From Bacteroidetes bacterium QH_10_64_37 (lineage in GTDB: Bacteria; Bacteroidota; Rhodothermia; Rhodothermales; Salinibacteraceae), in contig PXSZ01000053.1 of assembly GCA_003023105.1 (NCBI GenBank), positions 1 through 18,188 on the forward strand: a stretch of 18,188 nucleotides of DNA, read 5' to 3'. A model generated the notes under the pieces. The model was given only the letters and a program-made list of their open reading frames with translations. It ran no database searches and was not told the DNA's origin. Shown piece by piece: positions 14,139-18,188 of this stretch (positions are counted from its first letter, which is position 1; each line of letters begins with the position of its first letter). Both the position numbers and the translations under genes were made by a program.

Positions 14139-14885
14139 ATGTCCTGGTACGAAGAGTGGTTTTGGAGTGACGCCTACACGCGCGTCTACGACCACCGGGA
14201 CGAGGACGAGGCTGAGCGGCTGGTCGACCTCATCGAATGCGAGATGGCGCCCGCCCCCGACGCCCACATCCTGGACGTCGGCTGCGGACGCGGCCGGCAC
14301 GCTCGCGCCATGGCCCGGCGCGGCTACCGGGTCACGGGGATCGACCTCTCGGAAAAGGCCATCGAGAAGGCTCGCGCAGAGGCGGTCGCCGACGGGCTCG
14401 ATGCGACCACGTCGTTCCAGGTGAGCGACATGCGGGAGCCGGTGTGCGAGGGATGCGCGGACGGGGTCGTCAACCTGTTTACGTCGTTCGGCTATTTCGA
14501 GGCGGACGCCGAGAACGAACGCGCCCTCGCCGCCATGACCGCTGCCCTCCGCCCCGGCGGGTGGTTCTTGCAGGACTTCCTCAACGCCTCGGTGGTCCCC
14601 GACTCGCTCGGCCCCTCTGAGCGCGAGACCGAGGACGGCACCACCATCCACCAGGACCGCTGGATCGAGGAGGGTCGCGTGAACAAGAAAATCACCATCG
14701 AGCACGACGGGGCCACCGAGACCTTCCACGAAAGCGTGCGTCTCTACACCCTGCACGACCTGAAGGAGATGTACGCGAAGGTCGGGCTGGACCTGGTTGC
14801 GCTGTTCGGGAACTACGAGGGCGGCGATTACGCGCCCGACGAGAGCCCTCGTCTCCTGCTGTATGCTCGAAAATCAGACACTTGA
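14139..14885 (+). CDS. Class I SAM-dependent methyltransferase
   Basis: This encodes 248 residues with a Rossmann-type methyltransferase fold: motif I ILDVGCGRGRHA (44-55), motif II VTGIDLS (65-71, Asp69 for the SAM ribose), then FQVSDMREP and NLFTSFGYFE (motif IV region), and LRPGGWFLQDFLN (motif V). The opening MSWYEEWFWSDAYTRVYDHRD is typical of a widespread subgroup of methyltransferases of unknown substrate, where FWSDxYxxxY precedes the fold. The C-terminal half has an antiparallel beta portion with ESVRLYTLHDLKEMYAKVGL. The substrate (small molecule, quinone, RNA or protein) cannot be read from the sequence. It follows ispH by 144 bp, in which a run of six T (14015-14020) lies without a good preceding stem. 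A shared transcript is possible but there is no functional link. Confidence 0.9.
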   Translation: MSWYEEWFWSDAYTRVYDHRDEDEAERLVDLIECEMAPAPDAHILDVGCGRGRHARAMARRGYRVTGIDLSEKAIEKARAEAVADGLDATTSFQVSDMREPVCEGCADGVVNLFTSFGYFEADAENERALAAMTAALRPGGWFLQDFLNASVVPDSLGPSERETEDGTTIHQDRWIEEGRVNKKITIEHDGATETFHESVRLYTLHDLKEMYAKVGLDLVALFGNYEGGDYAPDESPRLLLYARKSDT

Positions 14886-14918
14886 CGAGACGACGCTCCA
14901 CCGTCCCGGCAATACAAA

Positions 14919-15007
14919 GTTGGGAAGAATCGTCCCTCTGATAGGCCATATTGCGTATATCGTATTGCGTATCGTTTCCAAGTTGGAAAATCGCGTTGGA
15001 AAATTGC
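14919..15007 (+). repeat. Three GTTGG-rAArATCG-like motifs, two in tandem
   Basis: GTTGGGAAGAATCG (14919-14932) is followed 49 bp later by GTTGGAAAATCGC (14982-14994) and, directly adjoining it, GTTGGAAAATTGC (14995-15007). The tandem pair differs at one position in 13. They lie in an AT-richer part of the spacer beside a candidate promoter, which suits regulator sites, but no protein can be assigned. Confidence 0.45.
14949..14972 (+). repeat. Direct repeat of TATTGCGTAT, 14-bp period
   Basis: TATTGCGTAT occurs at 14949-14958 and again at 14963-14972, separated by ATCG; CG follows the second copy too. A perfect 10-bp repeat at this distance is unlikely by chance in GC-rich DNA. It lies upstream of the tandem GTTGG motifs. 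Confidence 0.45.
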
Positions 15008-15025
15008 GCGGTCCCATTGTATTCT
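14996..15025 (+). promoter_or_regulatory. Candidate promoter of the M20 peptidase gene
   Basis: TTGGAA (14996-15001) and TATTCT (15020-15025) are 18 bp apart, resembling -35 and -10 boxes of a primary sigma factor. If used, the leader would be about 215 nt and would include both heptad blocks. The -35 box overlaps the second tandem GTTGG motif. Promoter rules in this lineage are not certain, so this is a weak call. Confidence 0.3.
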
Positions 15026-15082
15026 TTTCCTCTGTCGCCTTGATGGGCTGTAGGAGCGACTTGAAACGCCGGGATCCAACCT

Positions 15083-15125
15083 CCTCATAACTCGTCACTC
15101 ATGACTCACCCCGTCATGACTCCCT
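15083..15125 (+). repeat. Degenerate heptad repeat block, consensus ACTCRTS
   Basis: Units ACTCGTC (15090-15096), ACTCATG (15097-15103) and ACTCACC (15104-15110) are in register, with CCTCATA before them. A related 8-nt unit and ACTCCCT follow. The repeats lie 124-166 bp upstream of the M20 start and share the ACTC core with the second heptad array. Confidence 0.5.
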
Positions 15126-15199
15126 CCCTGTGACGTTTCGGAAGGAGGCACTTGGACCAGGTCACTTCAGCGCGTTCGATCTCATACGACCACTCCACA

Positions 15200-15248
15200 C
15201 CTCCGAACTCCGCACTCCAAACTCCGAATTCCAAATCCCAAATTCCGC
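15200..15248 (+). repeat. Seven 7-bp tandem repeats ending at the M20 start codon
   Basis: Seven units in exact 7-bp register fill 15200-15248 and stop at the base before the ATG at 15249. The consensus is AYTCCRM; examples are ACTCCGC (15207-15213), ACTCCAA (15214-15220) and ATTCCGC (15242-15248). An eighth unit, ACTCCAC (15192-15198), is offset by one base. The array is in the sense orientation and would form the last 49 nt of the leader. 7-bp short tandem repeats are known from cyanobacterial spacers; that these are related is not implied. Confidence 0.7.
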
Positions 15249-16622
15249 ATGGACACCGCCCTCTCCTACGCCGAAAATCACTCCGACCAATTCGTCGGCG
15301 AACTCAAAGAGCTCCTGCGCATCCCGTCGGTCAGCACTGACTCCGCCTACGCCGGCGAGGTGCAGCGGGCCGCCGAGTGGCTTACCGATCACTTCGACGC
15401 GATCGGGATGGAGCACACCGAGATCATCGAGACCGACGGCCATCCCCTCGTCTACGCCGAGCACACTACCGACCCGGCCAAGCCCACGGTGGTGGTGTAC
15501 GGCCACTACGACGTGCAGCCGCCCGATCCGCTCGACGAATGGGACACCGCGCCGTTTGAGCCCACCGAGCGCAACGGATCGATCTACGCCCGGGGCGCCT
15601 GCGACGACAAGGGGCAAATGTTCATGCACGTCAAGGCGGCCGAGGCGTATCTGTCGGCGGAGGGTGACCTTCCGGTCAACCTCAAGTACGTGATCGAGGG
15701 CGAGGAAGAGACCGGATCGATGGCCATCGAATCGTACGTCAAATCGAATGGCCCCCGGCTCGACGGGGACGTGGTGTTGATTTCCGACACCGCCATGCTT
15801 TCGACGGAGACACCTTCCATCACCTACGGCCTCCGCGGGCTGGCCTACGCCGAGATCACCCTCCAGGGCCCCAACCGCGACCTCCACTCCGGCAACTACG
15901 GCGGGGCCGTGGACAACCCGGCCAACGCGCTCAGCCGCATCATCGCGGGGCTGCACGACGAGGACCACCACATCGCCATCCCGGGCTTCTACGACGACGT
16001 GCGCGACCTGACCGAAGAGGAGCGCGACACCTACGCTCAACTCCCGTTCGACGAGGACACATGGATGGACGCCATCGGCATCGACGCGGTGCGGACCGAG
16101 GGCGGCTACACGACGCTCGAATGCCTCTCGGCCCGCCCCACGCTCGACGTAAACGGCCTCTGGGGCGGATACGTCGGTGAGGGGGCCAAGACGGTCCTCC
16201 CCGCCAAGGCCCACGCCAAGCTCTCGATGCGCCTCGTGCCCGACCAGTCGGTGCCCGACATCTACGACAAGCTGGAGGCCCACCTCGACACCGTGGTGCC
16301 CGACACGATGAACGTCTCGATGCGGCGGCTGCACGGCGGCGATCCGGTCCTCGTCGACCCCACCGCGCCGCCCATGCAGGCCGCCAAGACGGCGATGGGC
16401 GAGGTCCTGGGCACCGAGCCGTTCTTCGTGCGCAACGGCGGCACCATCCCGGTGGTGGCCGACTTCCAGCAGCACCTGGGCCTCGACAGCGTGCTCATGG
16501 GCTTCGGGCTCGACTCCGACGCCATCCACTCGCCCAACGAGTCCTTCGGCCTCGACCGCTTCCGCCAGGGCATCCAGGCCATCATCCGCTTCCACGACCG
16601 GTACGCAAAGATGGAAGCGTAG
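15249..16622 (+). CDS. M20-family metallopeptidase (dipeptidase)
   Basis: This is a zinc-dependent dipeptidase of 457 residues, close to the carnosinase-like/CNDP2 type (about 475). Metal and catalytic residues are in place: VVVYGHYDVQ (His86 and Asp88), GACDDKGQM (bridging Asp119/120), IEGEEETGS (the Glu pair at 152-154), LISDT (Asp180) and the last His in IHSPNESFG (His427). The dimerisation domain lies between about 185 and 385, with RGLAYAEITLQGPNRDLHSGNYGG as its opening. No signal peptide is present, so it acts in the cytoplasm, probably on dipeptides; the exact substrate is unknown. It converges on the CxxCH gene with a 10-bp gap. The ATG at 15249 is directly after the heptad array, and MDTALSYAENHSDQFVGEL fits the family start. 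Confidence 0.93.
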   Translation: MDTALSYAENHSDQFVGELKELLRIPSVSTDSAYAGEVQRAAEWLTDHFDAIGMEHTEIIETDGHPLVYAEHTTDPAKPTVVVYGHYDVQPPDPLDEWDTAPFEPTERNGSIYARGACDDKGQMFMHVKAAEAYLSAEGDLPVNLKYVIEGEEETGSMAIESYVKSNGPRLDGDVVLISDTAMLSTETPSITYGLRGLAYAEITLQGPNRDLHSGNYGGAVDNPANALSRIIAGLHDEDHHIAIPGFYDDVRDLTEEERDTYAQLPFDEDTWMDAIGIDAVRTEGGYTTLECLSARPTLDVNGLWGGYVGEGAKTVLPAKAHAKLSMRLVPDQSVPDIYDKLEAHLDTVVPDTMNVSMRRLHGGDPVLVDPTAPPMQAAKTAMGEVLGTEPFFVRNGGTIPVVADFQQHLGLDSVLMGFGLDSDAIHSPNESFGLDRFRQGIQAIIRFHDRYAKMEA

Positions 16623-16632
16623 GGGAACGCCC

Positions 16633-17226
16633 TCACTCAGCCACGACGGCACGGGCCGCAGCCGCATAGACGTCGTCCCCAAACTCCGAGGCATCGTCGT
16701 TGGCCGCGTTGGCCGCCACGTGCACGAGCACCGTGTCCCCAGCGGCGTCCGGGGCCTCCCACCGCACCGACCAGGTGGCGCGGTTCGGCCCCGAGAGGAC
16801 CGTCCCGTCCAGCGTGTGGTGAGCGTATTGCACGGTCGAGGTGTCGGGCGATCCGACCGCCACGCGGGCCGTGTCGAGCGGGGCGAGCCTGCCGGTCTGC
16901 GATCCGTCCGGCTCACGAACGGACAGCATGAACCCGCTTCGTTTCATCTCCGCAGTAAGTGTGACCGCGAGGGCGTACGACCGGCCGGGCCGCACTGAAT
17001 CCGGCAGGCCCTCTACGGTCAGGGCCCCGCCTCCGCCGTTTACCTCGCCGCCGAAGTGGCAGGCGTGACAGGTCGGCTCCCCGAAGCCGCCCGTGTGGCC
17101 CAGCGGTGGGTGCTCGGCGTACAATGGAGAACTCGATGGCACAGCGGGAGCTTGTCCCCACACGCCGATTCCCAGCAGGAGGATCGGGCCCAGAAGCAGC
17201 ACGGCAAGTCGGACACGAGGCATCAT
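16633..17226 (-). CDS. Exported protein with one CxxCH heme motif and a beta-sandwich-like domain
   Basis: This encodes 197 residues from the ATG at 17226 (a second ATG follows at once). A signal peptide is clear: MMPRVRLAVLLLGPILLLGIG, then a probable cleavage near GQAPA. The mature part begins with a short segment containing CHACH (Cys53, Cys56, His57), a class I c-type heme motif in a GHTGGFGEPTCHACHFGG context. The rest (about 65-197) is beta-rich, with VRPGRSYALAVTLTAEMKRSGFMLSVREPDG and VRWEAPDAAGDTVLVHVAANAANDD, like Reeler or 'choice-of-anchor V' domains found after CxxCH segments in Bacteroidota. I would not call it a true cytochrome: only one short segment carries the motif. The start lies 2 bp after the stop of the Vgb-like gene, so the two are translationally linked. 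A longer frame to 17487 is out of the Vgb reading frame and unlikely. Confidence 0.7.
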   Translation of the reverse strand: MMPRVRLAVLLLGPILLLGIGVWGQAPAVPSSSPLYAEHPPLGHTGGFGEPTCHACHFGGEVNGGGGALTVEGLPDSVRPGRSYALAVTLTAEMKRSGFMLSVREPDGSQTGRLAPLDTARVAVGSPDTSTVQYAHHTLDGTVLSGPNRATWSVRWEAPDAAGDTVLVHVAANAANDDASEFGDDVYAAAARAVVAE

Positions 17227-17228
17227 CG

Positions 17229-18188
17229 CTACTGCGGGAGCGTGGCCCGTCCAATGGTGTTCGCGTCCGTGCCAAACCAGATGGCCTGCGCGTCCTGCTC
17301 GTAGTACATGTGCCGCACCGTGCCGCCCCCGCTTTCGATGGGCGTCGGCTCCGTAAATTCTTCGGCCGCGGGGTCGAAGCCGACGAATCGATTGGGACTC
17401 ACACCGGTCTCCACAAACCAGGCGCGGCCCTGATCGTCGGTCATCATGCCGTAGGGGCGAGCGTCCGTCCCGCCCGGCACGCGCCACTCCTGAACGTCCT
17501 GAGCGGCGGGATCGTAGCGGCCCACGTAGCCCTGCGAGTAATCGACGTACCAGATCTTGCCGTCCGGCGCCTGGGAGAGGCGGCGGGGATTGGCGTCCTC
17601 GCGCGGCAGCTCAATCTCCGTGAGCTCCATCGTCTTCGGGTCGACGGTACCAAGCTTGTTGGACCCAAACTCCGTGAACCACGGCGTGCCGTCGTTCGTC
17701 ACGATGATGCCGTAGGGGCGGGCCCGCGGCGTGGGCACCTCGATTAGATCGACCGCCCCGTCGGACGGCGTGAAGTGGCCGACGAAGTTGCCGCCCTGTA
17801 CCGTGAACCAGATGGTGCTGTCGGGCGCAAACGTGAGGGTATGCGGATCGCGGGCCTTCGGATTGGGCATCTCGAACCGCTCGACAGTTCCGGTTTCCGG
17901 ATTGAGGCGACCGATGTAGGCGTCGCGGTTGCCGGCAAACCAGACCGTGCCGCTCTTTTCCACAATCAAGTTGTGCGGCCCGGTGCCGTCCGGCAGGTCG
18001 TACCGCTCGAACGACCCGTCCTCGTGATTGAGATACGCGAGATAATTGCCGCGCTGCCCCACGAACCAGACCCGGTTCCGCGCGCCAACGTAGGGATCGC
18101 GAGGCCGCGTGTTGTCCCACGGCACCGTCCACTCTTTGATGGAGACGGCGGTCTCGGGCACGGGCCCCGGATCTGCGGGCGAGAGAAA
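17229..18188 (-). CDS. Vgb/streptogramin-lyase-like seven-bladed beta-propeller (5' end outside window)
   Basis: 319 residues are visible and the reading frame stays open to the window edge, so the N-terminus (perhaps with a signal peptide) is missing. A GTG at 18161 is in frame, but the sequence before it has no stop. Seven repeats each end in a WF or WY pair (VWFV, VWFA, IWFT, PWFT, IWYV, AWFV, IWFG), spaced about 42 residues apart. The preceding strand follows a YIGRLNPETGTVERFEMP-type pattern. That is the layout of virginiamycin B lyase and its many relatives. Most homologues outside antibiotic-resistance contexts have no known substrate, so a streptogramin lyase role should not be assumed. 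It is followed 2 bp later by the CxxCH gene, suggesting a shared, probably periplasmic, role. Confidence 0.8.
   Translation of the reverse strand, partial: FLSPADPGPVPETAVSIKEWTVPWDNTRPRDPYVGARNRVWFVGQRGNYLAYLNHEDGSFERYDLPDGTGPHNLIVEKSGTVWFAGNRDAYIGRLNPETGTVERFEMPNPKARDPHTLTFAPDSTIWFTVQGGNFVGHFTPSDGAVDLIEVPTPRARPYGIIVTNDGTPWFTEFGSNKLGTVDPKTMELTEIELPREDANPRRLSQAPDGKIWYVDYSQGYVGRYDPAAQDVQEWRVPGGTDARPYGMMTDDQGRAWFVETGVSPNRFVGFDPAAEEFTEPTPIESGGGTVRHMYYEQDAQAIWFGTDANTIGRATLPQ

Larger units (their letters stand above)
14886..15248. other. Repeat-rich spacer between the methyltransferase and M20 peptidase genes
   Basis: This is 363 bp with no supportable gene. From left to right it holds a GTTGG-type motif (14919-14932), a TATTGCGTAT direct pair (14949-14972), a 13-bp tandem pair (14982-15007), a possible promoter (14996-15025), a first heptad block (15083-15125) and the heptad array that runs into the M20 start codon (15200-15248). 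Base composition at 14940-15030 is clearly more AT-rich than in the flanking genes. Confidence 0.6.

Noticed and set aside
15083..15248. CRISPR array
   Set aside because: The units are 7 bp and contiguous, with no spacers; these are short tandem repeats.
17229..18188. Antibiotic resistance gene (virginiamycin B lyase)
   Set aside because: The fold matches, but the family is broad and mostly of unknown substrate; the coupled CxxCH gene suggests another role.

Overview
The window reads as ordinary chromosomal housekeeping DNA from a GC-rich bacterium. I infer a member of the Bacteroidota/Rhodothermota, most likely Salinibacter-like. Three things point that way: the proteins are very rich in Asp and Glu (a halophile-type acidic proteome); almost no start codon is preceded by a Shine-Dalgarno motif; and several gene families have the form usual in that lineage (a small MerR regulator with the IGEV/RYWE signature, a LuxC-like acyl-CoA reductase, stand-alone Nfu N-domain protein). 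The assignment rests on composition and family resemblance, not on a database match. There are no tRNA or rRNA genes, CRISPR arrays, insertion sequences or phage genes that I can support.

Layout. At the left edge a small coiled-coil membrane-anchored protein (+) converges on a long leftward block. Read in the direction of transcription, from about 10.8 kb down to 0.4 kb, that block is: a YqjE/holin-X-like membrane protein and a YqjD/DUF883-like protein; adenylate kinase (adk) with a short-chain polyprenyl diphosphate synthase; HPr (ptsH) with PTS enzyme I (ptsI); a GatB/YqeY-domain protein with a CvpA-family membrane protein; a large SbcC/Rad50-type ATPase; and a MerR-type regulator. Gaps of about 40-60 bp inside adk-prenyl synthase, ptsH-ptsI and YqeY-CvpA suggest small operons.

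The right part is mostly rightward: an Nfu N-domain protein, then (after a convergent, probably non-catalytic LuxC-like reductase homologue on the minus strand) ispH of the long plant/cyanobacterial type, a class I SAM methyltransferase and an M20 dipeptidase. The window ends with a leftward, tightly coupled pair: a seven-bladed Vgb/streptogramin-lyase-like propeller (cut by the window edge) and a small exported protein carrying one CxxCH heme motif followed by a beta-rich domain. Isoprenoid synthesis is represented twice: IspH makes IPP/DMAPP and the prenyl synthase condenses them.

The most unusual content is in the spacers. Two 72-73 bp imperfect palindromes of the same family (27-bp arms, 18-19 nt loop) sit at operon boundaries upstream of sbcC and adk. 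A run of 7-bp repeats (consensus AYTCCRM) ends exactly at the start codon of the M20 peptidase, with a second heptad block and paired direct repeats upstream of it. Polypyrimidine CTCCC-type tracts built of 7-8 bp units lie before ispH and the methyltransferase, and in the opposite sense between sbcC and the MerR gene. No new multi-gene defence or mobile system is visible.
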